In this document: piece after piece, positions 1-8,906 of the stretch
How positions within the stretch are numbered: the stretch's first letter is position 1
How the letters are laid out: each line of letters begins with the position of its first letter
NCBI RefSeq assembly: GCF_000803645.1
Contig: NZ_CP009122.1
Span: 1,464,501 to 1,528,500 of the forward strand
Reading direction: 5' to 3'
Length of the DNA: 64,000 nucleotides
Source of the DNA: Sphingopyxis fribergensis
Lineage (GTDB): Bacteria > Pseudomonadota > Alphaproteobacteria > Sphingomonadales > Sphingomonadaceae
The notes under the pieces: generated by a model
The model's database searches: none
Seen by the model: only the letters and a program-made list of their open reading frames with translations
What the model was told of the DNA's origin: nothing
Position numbers and translations under genes: made by a program

Positions 1-294
1 CTTATGCGGCCTCTGTGCGACACTTATGGCTTTGAACTGGTGAGCGCCCAAGGCCATGCCGAGCGCGGGAGTCAGGTCGGCTATGCGCACCGCCAAGGCT
101 ACCAGATCGTGCAGGCGCTCAAGGAATTTGACGTCATCGCCGACTTCCGCGCGCCCGACATTTTGCGTTTCGGGCTGACGCCGCTTTACCTGCGCTATCG
201 TGACATCGTCGAAACCGTCGAGCGGCTCGAAAAAGTCTGCGCGACGCGCGCGTGGGATAAGCCGCAATATCACCTGCGGGCGGCGGTGACATGA
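1..294 (+). CDS. kynU: Kynureninase, C-terminal part (truncated by window edge)
   Basis: Reading frame open from base 1, so the 5' end lies outside the window; about 97 residues remain. Kynureninase is a PLP enzyme that cleaves kynurenine (or hydroxykynurenine) to anthranilate (or hydroxyanthranilate) plus alanine. The visible C-terminal domain carries the family-typical GSQVGYAHRQGYQ segment followed by DVIADFRAPDILRFGLTPLY, matching the end of KynU. Its stop overlaps the start of the next gene (ATGA), so it is translationally coupled to the nitrilase and belongs to the catabolic operon that follows. The PLP lysine lies upstream and cannot be checked, and substrate preference cannot be read from this part. 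Confidence 0.9.
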   Translation, partial: LMRPLCDTYGFELVSAQGHAERGSQVGYAHRQGYQIVQALKEFDVIADFRAPDILRFGLTPLYLRYRDIVETVERLEKVCATRAWDKPQYHLRAAVT

Positions 295-1304
295 GCGACG
301 TGTCGGCACCTTTCCTACCCAGGTCGCGCGTTGCGGCGGTGCAGGCCGCGCCGGTCTTCCTCGACACCGCGCGCACGGTCGACAAGGCGTGCGCGCTGAT
401 CGCCGAGGCGGCGGGGAATGGCGCGCAGCTTGTCGCCTTCCCCGAAGTGTTCGTTTCCGCCTATCCCTATTGGAACTGGCTGATGACCCCGATCGAGGGC
501 GCTGAGTGGCACGAGCGCCTCTATCGCGCGTCGCTGTTGATCGACGGGCCCGAGGTCGCCGCGCTGTGCAATGCCGCACGCGATCATGGCTGCACCGTTG
601 TCATCGGGATCAACGAGCGCGATCCGGTCAGCGTCGGGACGCTCTATAACACCAACCTGATCATCGGCGCCGACGGCAGCCTGCTCGGGCGCCACCGCAA
701 GCTGGTGCCGACCTGGGCCGAGAAGCTGACCTGGGCGGGCGGCGACGGCAGCTCGATCCGCGTCTATGACACGCCGGTCGGACCGCTTGGTACGCTCGCG
801 TGCGGCGAGAATACCAACACGCTCGCGCGCTTCGCCTTGCTGTCGCAGGGCGAGCTGGTTCACGTCGCCAATTATATCGCGCTGCCCGTCGCGCCAGCGT
901 CGTACAATATGGCCGAAGCGATCAAGATCCGCGCCACCGCGCACAGCTTCGAGGGCAAGGTCTTCACGATCGTCGCCTGTTCGGCGGTGAGCGAGGAGAT
1001 CGTCGCCGCGATGTCGGAAGCGCGGCCGCAGAACCGCGAACTGCTCTCACGCCCGAACAGCGCCTGGTCGGGGGTGATCGACCCGCACGGCAATCTGGTC
1101 GGCGAGGCGCTGATCGACGCCGAAGGAATCGTCTATGCCGATATCGATCTTGGCGAGTGCATCCGGCCCAAGCTGATGCACGACATCATCGGCGGTTATA
1201 ACCGCTTCGACATCTTCAACCTGACGGTCGACCGCACCCCCCGTGCGTCGGCGCTGTTCGTCGACGCGCCGCCGCCCGACGATCCCGACGAGGAGGCGCC
1301 CTGA
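291..1304 (+). CDS. Nitrilase-superfamily carbon-nitrogen hydrolase
   Basis: A 337-residue protein of the nitrilase branch of the C-N hydrolase superfamily. These enzymes use a Glu-Lys-Cys triad to hydrolyse nitriles or amides to carboxylate and ammonia. The triad is visible: E52 in AFPEVF, K137 in GRHRKLVP and C171 in TLACGENTN. Length and the GENTN-LAR sequence after the cysteine fit true nitrilases better than short amidases. It overlaps kynU by 4 bp and its stop overlaps the next start (TGATG), so it is coupled on both sides to kynureninase and a ring-cleavage cupin. That context makes an amide or nitrile intermediate of aromatic breakdown a plausible substrate (inference); the true substrate is unknown. 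Confidence 0.85.
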   Translation: MSDVSAPFLPRSRVAAVQAAPVFLDTARTVDKACALIAEAAGNGAQLVAFPEVFVSAYPYWNWLMTPIEGAEWHERLYRASLLIDGPEVAALCNAARDHGCTVVIGINERDPVSVGTLYNTNLIIGADGSLLGRHRKLVPTWAEKLTWAGGDGSSIRVYDTPVGPLGTLACGENTNTLARFALLSQGELVHVANYIALPVAPASYNMAEAIKIRATAHSFEGKVFTIVACSAVSEEIVAAMSEARPQNRELLSRPNSAWSGVIDPHGNLVGEALIDAEGIVYADIDLGECIRPKLMHDIIGGYNRFDIFNLTVDRTPRASALFVDAPPPDDPDEEAP

Positions 1305-2434
1305 TGACAGGCAACACGACCATCGACCCGCGTGACGATGTACTCGGACGCGCGCGCGTTACCGATACGCCCGAACTGGAGGCTTTTTATCAGGAGCTTG
1401 CGGCGCGCAATGCGGGCGCTTTCTGGAAACGCGCCAATGCGATCGAGCCGTGGGAGCCCGAAACGCGCTATCGCCCGACGCTCTGGCGCTATGCCGAGAT
1501 GCGCGACATGTGCTTGCGCGCGCTCGACCTGGTGAAGCCCGAGGAGGCGGGGCGCCGCGTTGTGACCCTGCTCAACGACAGCGACGCGGGGCGCGAGAAT
1601 GTCGCGGTGTGCGGCTGGCTGTTCAGCGGGATGCAGGCGATGCGCCCTGGCGAGATCACGCCGGCGCACAAGCACACCGCGTCGGCGCACCGCTTCATCA
1701 TGGAGGGGAAGGGTGCGTATACCGTCGTCGACGGGCACCACATCAGCTTGGGGGCCAATGACTATGTGCTGACGCCGGGCGGCTGCTGGCACGACCATGG
1801 CGTCGTCGCCGACGGCGAGGTGTCGATCTGGCAGGACGGGCTCGATATCCCGTTGATGAACAGCCTCGAGACCAATTTTTACGCCGTCTATGACCAGCCC
1901 GCACAGACGGCCGCCTTTCCGACCGACGACCTGCCGCTGAGCTATGGTGGCGCCGGGCTGCGGCCCGAAGGCGTGCCGGCGTGGGAGAAGCCCTATTCGC
2001 CGGTGATGGTCTATCGCTGGGAAGCGACGCGCGACGCGCTGTGGAATCTCGCCAAAGTGTCCGACGGCACGCCGTTCGACGGGCATATGGTGCGCTATTC
2101 GAACCCGCTGACCGGCGGCTGGGCGCTCCAGACGATGGGCGCGCATATGCAGATGCTGAAGCCCGGTTTTCGTGGGCATGCGCACCGCCACACCGGCAAT
2201 GTCGTCTATAATGTCGCGGGCGGGCGCGGTTACTCGATCATCGGCGGCGCGCGTTTCGACTGGGAAACGCACGACATTTTCTGCGTCCCCGCCTGGATGT
2301 GGCACGAGCATGTCAATCTCGACGCGTCCGAAGAGGCGTTTCTTTTCTCGTTCAACGACTTTCCCGTGATGGAGGCGCTCGGCGTCCGGATCGAGGAACC
2401 CTATCCCGACCATGGCGGCCGCCAGCCCACATGA
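1304..2434 (+). CDS. Gentisate 1,2-dioxygenase-type bicupin ring-cleavage dioxygenase
   Basis: A 376-residue bicupin of the gentisate/salicylate/1-hydroxy-2-naphthoate dioxygenase family, which inserts O2 next to a ring carboxylate. The N-terminal cupin keeps the Fe(II) ligands: H122 and H124 in TPAHKHTASAHR and H163 in GGCWHDHG. A second cupin follows (GHAHRHTGNVVYNV, later VPAWMWHEH). Length matches the family (about 350-390). It overlaps the nitrilase by 1 bp and is followed 22 bp later by an FAH hydrolase and then maleate isomerase, so its product is probably maleylpyruvate or an amide analogue. Gentisate itself, salicylate or 5-hydroxyanthranilate are all possible substrates; the coupling to kynureninase favours an anthranilate derivative (inference). 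Confidence 0.85.
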   Translation: MTGNTTIDPRDDVLGRARVTDTPELEAFYQELAARNAGAFWKRANAIEPWEPETRYRPTLWRYAEMRDMCLRALDLVKPEEAGRRVVTLLNDSDAGRENVAVCGWLFSGMQAMRPGEITPAHKHTASAHRFIMEGKGAYTVVDGHHISLGANDYVLTPGGCWHDHGVVADGEVSIWQDGLDIPLMNSLETNFYAVYDQPAQTAAFPTDDLPLSYGGAGLRPEGVPAWEKPYSPVMVYRWEATRDALWNLAKVSDGTPFDGHMVRYSNPLTGGWALQTMGAHMQMLKPGFRGHAHRHTGNVVYNVAGGRGYSIIGGARFDWETHDIFCVPAWMWHEHVNLDASEEAFLFSFNDFPVMEALGVRIEEPYPDHGGRQPT

Positions 2435-2456
2435 TCAGTAACAGACAGGACATATA

Positions 2457-3365
2457 ATGCGCTTGGTCACCTATCGCACGGCCGAAACCGAACCCCGGCT
2501 CGGCCTTCTCCACGATGGCCTCGTCATCGACGTCGAATATTTGGGCGATGCGATCGGTCACGACCTGCCCTCGACGATGCTCGACTTCATCGACCTCGGG
2601 CCCGTGGCGCTGCGGTTCCTGAAGGAAGCCGTCGCCGCGGCGACCACTGCCGATCTGATCGGCACCTCGCTGCCTGAGGGCAATGTCAACCTGCTCGCGC
2701 CGATCCCGCGCCCGCGCAAGAATATCTTCGGAATCGGTCTTAACTATACCGAGCATGTCGCTGAATCAGCACGCTCGCTCGACACGTCGAACGAGCTGCC
2801 GCAGCAGCCGGTGATCTTTTCGAAGCCGCCGACCGCGGTTGTCGCGTGGAACGATCCGATCCGCCACAATGCGAAGGTGACGCAGCAACTCGATTGGGAA
2901 ACCGAGCTGGCCGTGATCATCGGCAGCACCGCGCGCCTTGTCGCCGAGGGCGACGCGCTGGACCATGTGTTCGGCTATACCGTCATCAACGACGTCTCGG
3001 CACGCGATTGCCGCCGCGCCGGCCAGTGGATCGTGTCGAAGGGGCAAGACAGCTTTGCGCCGATGGGGCCTTGCATCGTCACCGCCGACGAAATCGGCGA
3101 TCCCCACAATCTCAATATCCTGACGCATGTGAACGGGGTCGAGAAGCAGAACAGCAATACGCGCTTCATGCTGTTCAACGTACCGCAGCTGATCGCCGAT
3201 ATTTCGAGCGTGATGACGCTCGAACCGGGCGACATCATCGCGACCGGGACACCAGCGGGGGTCGGCGCGGGGCGCGACCCGCAGGAATTCATGTGGCCGG
3301 GCGACGTCGTCGAATGCACGGTCGAGGGGATCGGAACGCTCCGCAACCCGATCATCGCGGTTTGA
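2457..3365 (+). CDS. Fumarylacetoacetate-hydrolase family protein (probable acylpyruvate hydrolase)
   Basis: A 302-residue FAH-fold hydrolase, which cleaves C-C bonds in 2,4-diketo acids with help of Mg2+ or Mn2+. The C-terminal FAH domain begins near residue 85 (NIFGIGLNYTEH). The metal-binding acidic residues appear in DWETELAVIIG, followed by GYTVINDVSARD, and the family-typical MTLEPGDIIATGTPAGVG is near the end. It follows the bicupin by 22 bp and precedes maleate isomerase by 10 bp. That order suits cleavage of maleylpyruvate, or its amide, to pyruvate plus a C4 acid without prior isomerisation to fumarylpyruvate, since the isomerase here acts on maleate. Exact substrate is inferred from context. 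Confidence 0.85.
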   Translation: MRLVTYRTAETEPRLGLLHDGLVIDVEYLGDAIGHDLPSTMLDFIDLGPVALRFLKEAVAAATTADLIGTSLPEGNVNLLAPIPRPRKNIFGIGLNYTEHVAESARSLDTSNELPQQPVIFSKPPTAVVAWNDPIRHNAKVTQQLDWETELAVIIGSTARLVAEGDALDHVFGYTVINDVSARDCRRAGQWIVSKGQDSFAPMGPCIVTADEIGDPHNLNILTHVNGVEKQNSNTRFMLFNVPQLIADISSVMTLEPGDIIATGTPAGVGAGRDPQEFMWPGDVVECTVEGIGTLRNPIIAV

Positions 3366-3375
3366 GGCTCGGCTG

Positions 3376-4128
3376 ATGACACGTCCAATCCGCATCGGGC
3401 AGATCGTGCCCAGCTCGAACGTCACGATGGAAACCGAAATCCCGGCGCTGCTCCGTGCGCGCGAGGGCATCGCGCCCGAACGCTTCACTTTCCACTCGTC
3501 GCGGATGCGGATGAAGAAGGTGACGAAGGAGGAACTCGCGGCGATGGATGCCGATTCTGATCGCTGCGCCTTGGAACTGTCCGACGCGGCGGTCGATGTG
3601 CTCGGCTATGCCTGTCTCGTCGCGATCATGAGCATGGGTGAGGGTTATCACCGCGTGTCGGAGGCGCGGCTGCACCAGCGGACGGTCGAGAATGGCCATG
3701 CTGCGCCCGTCGTCACCAGCGCAGGCGCGCTGATCGAGGGCCTCGCGGCGCTCAAGGCGAAACGCATCGCGCTCGTCGCGCCTTATATGAAGCCGCTGAC
3801 CCAAATGGTCGTATCCTACATTCAGTCCGAAGGCATGGAGGTAAGCGATTGGCTTGCGCTCGAAATCTCCGACAATCTGGAGGTTGCGGCGCAGAATCCG
3901 ACTAACCTGCTCGAGCATTACAAAAGGCTCGACCTGAACGGCATCGACGCGCTCGTGCTGTCGGCGTGCGTTCAGATGCCGTCGCTGCCGTCGGTGCAGA
4001 AGATCGAGGATACGATCGGCTTGCCCGTCGTCTCGGCGGCGATCTGCACTGCGCACCAGATGCTCACGCGGCTTGGGCTGTCGACCGAGGTTCCGGGCGC
4101 CGGTGCTTTGCTGTCCGGACGTTATTGA
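3376..4128 (+). CDS. maiA: Maleate cis-trans isomerase (Asp/Glu racemase superfamily)
   Basis: A 250-residue member of the Asp/Glu racemase-like superfamily, probably converting maleate to fumarate through a cysteine adduct. Two cysteines lie where the family has its catalytic pair: C80 in LGYACLVAI and C198 in VLSACVQMP. They are 118 residues apart, the same spacing as Cys76 and Cys194 of the characterised Nocardia enzyme. The N-terminal IGQIVPSSNVTMETE is also typical. As last gene of the operon it would deliver fumarate to the TCA cycle. Arylmalonate decarboxylase is a relative but lacks the two-cysteine arrangement. Its end overlaps the convergent symporter gene by 7 bp. Confidence 0.85.
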   Translation: MTRPIRIGQIVPSSNVTMETEIPALLRAREGIAPERFTFHSSRMRMKKVTKEELAAMDADSDRCALELSDAAVDVLGYACLVAIMSMGEGYHRVSEARLHQRTVENGHAAPVVTSAGALIEGLAALKAKRIALVAPYMKPLTQMVVSYIQSEGMEVSDWLALEISDNLEVAAQNPTNLLEHYKRLDLNGIDALVLSACVQMPSLPSVQKIEDTIGLPVVSAAICTAHQMLTRLGLSTEVPGAGALLSGRY

Positions 4129-5366
4129 GGCGGCGCGATCGCCGCCGCCGCGGCGACGTCGTGCGTCACATTGGCGACCGTGCGGAACATGTCGGGGATG
4201 ACGTCGATCGCGAGCAGGATCGGCAACAGCTCGATCGGCGCGCCAATGGCGATCGCGGTCGGCGCAACCGAGGCATAGAAACTGATCTGCCCTGGCATCC
4301 CGAGGATCGCCAGCGAGGACAGAACCGCGAGCGGCAAGGCGACCGCGAGTTGCAGCGGCGAGATTTCGACCCCCGCTATCCACGCGAGCGCCAGCGCCAT
4401 CATCACGGTGTTCGACGGCGCGGTGATCTTGAAGGTCGCGACCGCCATCGGCAGGATCGCAGCGGCATTGCGTTCCTCGATGCCGACGCGCTCGGCGCTT
4501 ACCATCATCGCGGGCAGCGTCGCGATCGACGATTGGGTGCTTGCTGCAATCGCCTGCGCCGGGGCGATCGCGCGCGCAAAGCGCCCCAGCGGCACGCCCC
4601 CGGCAAAGCGCGCGATGGCATAGCCGAGGACGATCAGCACCAGCGTCACGGCAATCGAGATTGCGAGATATTGGGCGAGGATCGCGAGCACCGCCGTACC
4701 CACCGTCGCCCCGATCGCCAGCGCGAGCGCGAAGATGCCGATGGGCGCGACGCGCAATACCCAGCCGACCACGACAATCATCGCGTCGGCAAGCCCGCGC
4801 AGCGGCTGAATCACGGCCTCGGCGCGGTCACGGTCGATCTTGCCGACGGCAAGGCCCAGCACGAGCGCGAAGATGACGATCGGCAGGACCGCGCCTTCGG
4901 CGGCCGATGCGACGACATTGGTTGGGATCATCGCGCGCATTGTTTCGGCCGCGCCGGGGACCGCCGGCGCGGGCGGCGCGGGGAAGAGACTGCGCAGCGC
5001 GGCGATATCGGCGGAGGCAATCGTTACCGCGCCGAGCAGCGGCGGGACCATCAGGGCACCGATGACCGCCGAGACGATCAGCAGGCCGATCAGTACGAAC
5101 GGCAGTCGCCGTCCGAGCCGCGCGGCCTCGTGATGGTCGCCCATGCCAAGGCTGGCGACGCCGGTGGCGACGAGCGCGAAGATCAGCGGGACGATCGTCA
5201 TCCGCAGCCCGTCGAGCCAGATGCCGCCGACCAGCTCAGCCGCCTCGACCACAGGCGAGGATGCCGCGATGAAAGTGCCGAGCGCAAAACCTGCGACGAG
5301 CGCGACGATCATCCAGCCCGATCCGGGCATGCGCGTGGCCCAGGTCCGCGCGCGCGAAATCACCAT
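4122..5366 (-). CDS. Dicarboxylate/amino acid:cation symporter (DAACS family)
   Basis: A 414-residue inner-membrane transporter of the DctA/GltP family, moving C4-dicarboxylates or acidic amino acids with Na+ or H+. The serine-rich re-entrant loop AASTQSSIATLP is present, as is the late transport helix with DVIPDMFRTVANVTHD, where the aspartates and RT-NV pattern line the substrate site. The canonical NMDGT-type motif is represented by the diverged APSNTVMMAL. An AAGGGGG ribosome-binding site sits about 9 bases before the ATG. It converges on the maleate isomerase with a 7 bp overlap, so uptake of a dicarboxylate related to that pathway is plausible but not shown. Confidence 0.85.
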   Translation of the reverse strand: MVISRARTWATRMPGSGWMIVALVAGFALGTFIAASSPVVEAAELVGGIWLDGLRMTIVPLIFALVATGVASLGMGDHHEAARLGRRLPFVLIGLLIVSAVIGALMVPPLLGAVTIASADIAALRSLFPAPPAPAVPGAAETMRAMIPTNVVASAAEGAVLPIVIFALVLGLAVGKIDRDRAEAVIQPLRGLADAMIVVVGWVLRVAPIGIFALALAIGATVGTAVLAILAQYLAISIAVTLVLIVLGYAIARFAGGVPLGRFARAIAPAQAIAASTQSSIATLPAMMVSAERVGIEERNAAAILPMAVATFKITAPSNTVMMALALAWIAGVEISPLQLAVALPLAVLSSLAILGMPGQISFYASVAPTAIAIGAPIELLPILLAIDVIPDMFRTVANVTHDVAAAAAIAPPQ

Positions 5367-5802
5367 GAGTCGAAATCCCCCTTGGCCGCAACATGCCGAT
5401 GCGCACCGACGCGGTCAAAGTCTTTGCTCGGGTTCGCTGACGTCCGCGGCACGCACATTTCGCATGCACAGTTCGGCAGTCGTGCCCCGCAGACGACAAT
5501 GTTACCGATGGCCTTCGCCTTCCCCGGCCGCCTTTCTCACCGTCATCGGCGATACCCACCATTCTGGGACTTAATTACGGCTTTCTCGCACCGTAAATTG
5601 TGTAAAATGCGATATATTCGAGGCCGGCCTTAAAACCGCCTCGCCTGCTCGCGTTTGTGAGTGACATGACGTTAACTATGATCCGCAATATGATTGAATT
5701 TTAAGCCTAATTCTAGTATTGCGAAGAAGTGGTTTTGAGTATTTTGCAGTATTGACAGGAAGTTGCACTTCCGTCTGACGCTGCTTCGATAAGGTAGATG
5801 AT
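5367..5802. other. Divergent intergenic region without a gene
   Basis: 436 bases between the leftward symporter and the rightward PilZ gene. No convincing ORF. The left part is GC-rich, while about 5560-5780 is clearly AT-rich compared with the surroundings and should hold both promoters. A TTGACA hexamer at 5752-5757 is followed at once by a 15-base palindrome, listed separately. No well-spaced -10 could be assigned. Confidence 0.6.
5758..5772. promoter_or_regulatory. Palindrome GGAAGT-TGC-ACTTCC upstream of PilZ gene
   Basis: Perfect 6-base inverted repeat with a 3-base centre, directly abutting a TTGACA hexamer (5752-5757) and 31 bases before the PilZ start codon. Position and symmetry suit a dimeric repressor or activator site. 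The binding protein is unknown. Confidence 0.4.
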
Positions 5803-6423
5803 ATGAACCAACGTCGCCTATCCGATCCGGTAGAGGAGCAGCAAAGCGCAGCCGACACCGATCGTCGTGGCGGCGACCGCTATCGCACGGTCTGGCGGAT
5901 CGCCAAGGTGATGCGCAATGGCGACGCGGGTTTGTGGCGTGTGCGTAATATTTCGGACAAGGGCATGATGCTTGCGGCCGATGTTCCGATCGAAGTGGGC
6001 GAGAAACTCGAGATCGCGCTTTCGGATACGGTGACGATCCGCGGCGAAGTCGTCTGGTCCGAAGCCGGCCGCTGCGGCGTGTCGTTCGACAAGGAAGTCG
6101 ACGTAGCCGACGTGCTCAAGCAGTTGGCGGCCGAACAGCGCGGGTCTGGTTATCGCCAGCCGCGCCTGCCGGTGCGCACGCAGGCGCAGGCGGTCACCGA
6201 TGAAGCCACGACTAGCATCGAACTGGTCGACCTGTCACAGAACGGCGCAGGTTTCGTCCACGACGGCCATCTGGAAGTGGGCAAAGAACTCGATCTGATC
6301 CTCGCGGGCGGGGTCAAGCGTCGCGCGATCGTGCGCTGGTCGCGCGCCGGGCGCGGGGGACTGTGGCTGACGCAGCCGCTCGAACGCACCGACTTGGAAA
6401 GCATCCACCGCTTCGAAAGCTGA
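5803..6423 (+). CDS. Tandem PilZ-domain protein
   Basis: A 206-residue cytoplasmic protein with two PilZ domains in tandem. PilZ domains bind cyclic di-GMP through an RxxxR motif and a D/NxSxxG motif. Domain 1 (about 20-105) shows basic residues in RRGGDRYRTV and NISDKGMML. Domain 2 (about 118-203) shows RQPRLPVRT and DLSQNGAGF. Both domains therefore keep recognisable but not perfect signatures, and whether each binds the nucleotide is unclear. An AAGG ribosome-binding site is about 8 bases before the ATG. There is no enzymatic or membrane segment, so the role is probably as a c-di-GMP effector. Transcribed alone. Confidence 0.85.
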   Translation: MNQRRLSDPVEEQQSAADTDRRGGDRYRTVWRIAKVMRNGDAGLWRVRNISDKGMMLAADVPIEVGEKLEIALSDTVTIRGEVVWSEAGRCGVSFDKEVDVADVLKQLAAEQRGSGYRQPRLPVRTQAQAVTDEATTSIELVDLSQNGAGFVHDGHLEVGKELDLILAGGVKRRAIVRWSRAGRGGLWLTQPLERTDLESIHRFES

Positions 6424-6436
6424 CCTTGGGGCCGCC

Positions 6437-7078
6437 CTAACCGCCGCGCGCGATCTTTGCCCAGGGGTTGAGATCGGGCTCGGCGACTTTCACCAGCTTG
6501 TTGCGATCGCGATGAAGGAAAGGCTCGTCGCGGCCTTTGACGATGAGAGTTGTATCGGAGACATAACTCCAAGATCCATCATCTTGGAAATCCACCGTAA
6601 TCTGGTAGCTGTCAGTCCGGAAGGCGAGGTCGAGGAAGGTCGTTGAGCAGATGCCATATTCGGTCTGGCCACGCTCCGCCCTGAGCACCAGCTTCTTCGC
6701 GTCGGGCTCGGCATGCCCCGCCGCAATGGCGATCTGACCGCGTGGAATCGCCAGCGTCTGGAGGATCAGCCCGGTCGCGGCTTCATAGAGCCAGTAACCG
6801 ACCTGGTCGTGGAAGGCGATGTCCTCTTCGCGCGTGTTGACGTGCAGATGATAGCGCAGCCCATAGAATAGTTGTGGCCCGTTCGCCTGCGGGTCAATCG
6901 GCTGCAGCTCGATCCGCTCATAATATTGGCGCGTCTCGGGGCCGTCGGCCTTGGGATTGATGTCGACTCCGCGCTGCCCCTCCCAGACGCCGGCAAGGCG
7001 GCGGAGCGGGCCGAGATTGGCGAGCGTCTCGGGATCGACGTCCTCGGGCTCGGTGAAAATGTCGTCCGGAATGTCCAT
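6437..7078 (-). CDS. Nitrobindin-like heme-binding beta-barrel protein
   Basis: About 213 residues from the chosen start (MDIPDDIF), preferred because a GCGGGGAA ribosome-binding site lies just ahead; the frame extends 22 codons further upstream but that part reads as leader. The LAGVWEGQRG segment near residue 30 resembles the GxWxGxG signature of nitrobindin/FABP-like barrels that bind heme b and act on peroxynitrite or NO. The rest is rich in alternating beta strands (YYERIELQPI, YLWLY-type turns), with an N-terminal acidic stretch. Family membership is moderately sure and heme binding is inferred. It converges on the PilZ gene with a 13 bp gap. Confidence 0.65.
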   Translation of the reverse strand: MDIPDDIFTEPEDVDPETLANLGPLRRLAGVWEGQRGVDINPKADGPETRQYYERIELQPIDPQANGPQLFYGLRYHLHVNTREEDIAFHDQVGYWLYEAATGLILQTLAIPRGQIAIAAGHAEPDAKKLVLRAERGQTEYGICSTTFLDLAFRTDSYQITVDFQDDGSWSYVSDTTLIVKGRDEPFLHRDRNKLVKVAEPDLNPWAKIARGG

Positions 7079-7213
7079 GTCGTTTCCCCGCTTTTGTCTC
7101 GATCCGCTATTGCCCGCGTCGACCGCCAAAGCAAACCAAACCAAGGTGTGGGTTCGCGGGTCCGGTGCCGTCGTCTATCCTGCCCGTATCGATCAAGCTT
7201 CGGGAGAGAGGCC

Positions 7214-7987
7214 ATGATGAACCGCCGTGATTTTTCCGCCGCCCTCATTGCCGGGGCGACAGCGCCGCTCCTTATGGGCGTAGCGCGGGGAGCGACGCCG
7301 CCCGGGGTGAAGGCGCGCAACGTCGTGTTCGTTCACGGGCTGTTTGCGGACGGTTCCTGCTGGACCGACGTGATATCGCGGCTGCAGGCGCTGGGTTTCA
7401 ACGCAACCTCGGTCCAGAATCCGCTGACCACGCTGGACGAGTCGGTCGCCGCCGCCGAGCGGGTTCTGGCGCGGCAGGACGGGCCGACGGTGCTCGTCGG
7501 ACACAGCTTTGGCGGCATGCTCGTGACGCAGGCCGGGGTGCATCCCAACGTGTCCGCGCTCGTCTATGTTGCGGCGCGGGCACCCGACGCGAATGAGAAT
7601 TATGGAGCTTTGGCCGCGACCTATCCGACGCCGCCGGCCACTGCGGGCATCGTCTATGACGGCGACGAAGGGCGCCTGAGCGAAGCGGCATTCCTGCGCG
7701 ATTTTGCTGGCGATCTGCCCGAAGCGAAGGCGCGGCTGCTCTATGCGGTGCAGCAGCCGTTTCAGCGGGCGTTGCTGAGCGGGCAGGTCACACAAGCGGC
7801 ATGGCGGTCGAAACCCAGCTTCTATGCCGTGTCGAGCGAGGACCGCACGATCAACCCCGATCTCGAACGCTTCATGGCGAAACGGATGGGCGCGAAGACG
7901 ATCGAACTCAGGGCGAGCCACCTGTCGTTGATTTCGCAGCCCGAGCCGATCACGCGGTTGATCGTCGAGGCGGCGAGCGCCGCCTGA
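7214..7987 (+). CDS. Alpha/beta hydrolase with Tat-type signal peptide
   Basis: 257 residues. The start at ATG 7214 (a second ATG follows at once) has a GGGAGAGAGG ribosome-binding site; a longer open frame upstream has no signal and is not coding. The N-terminus MNRRDFSAALIAG has a twin-arginine motif and hydrophobic core ending at GVARGA, so export by Tat is likely. The fold is alpha/beta hydrolase: VFVHGLFADG oxyanion region, nucleophile elbow GHSFGG, an acid in SSEDRTI and a histidine in RASHLS. This is the RsbQ/esterase-like group often annotated as alpha/beta fold hydrolase; substrate unknown. Confidence 0.85.
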   Translation: MMNRRDFSAALIAGATAPLLMGVARGATPPGVKARNVVFVHGLFADGSCWTDVISRLQALGFNATSVQNPLTTLDESVAAAERVLARQDGPTVLVGHSFGGMLVTQAGVHPNVSALVYVAARAPDANENYGALAATYPTPPATAGIVYDGDEGRLSEAAFLRDFAGDLPEAKARLLYAVQQPFQRALLSGQVTQAAWRSKPSFYAVSSEDRTINPDLERFMAKRMGAKTIELRASHLSLISQPEPITRLIVEAASAA

Positions 7988-7994
7988 CTTCGGC

Positions 7995-8846
<852 letters not shown>

Positions 8847-8906
8847 GGGGCGGGTCCGTGATGGGCTCAGAATCGAGCCGGAATATAGGGGGCTTCGCGC
8901 CCGATA

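Noticed and set aside
3966..5633. 555-codon + strand open frame opposite the symporter gene
   Set aside because: Arg/Asp/His-rich low-complexity translation with no domain. The minus strand gives a clean DAACS transporter. GC-rich shadow frame.
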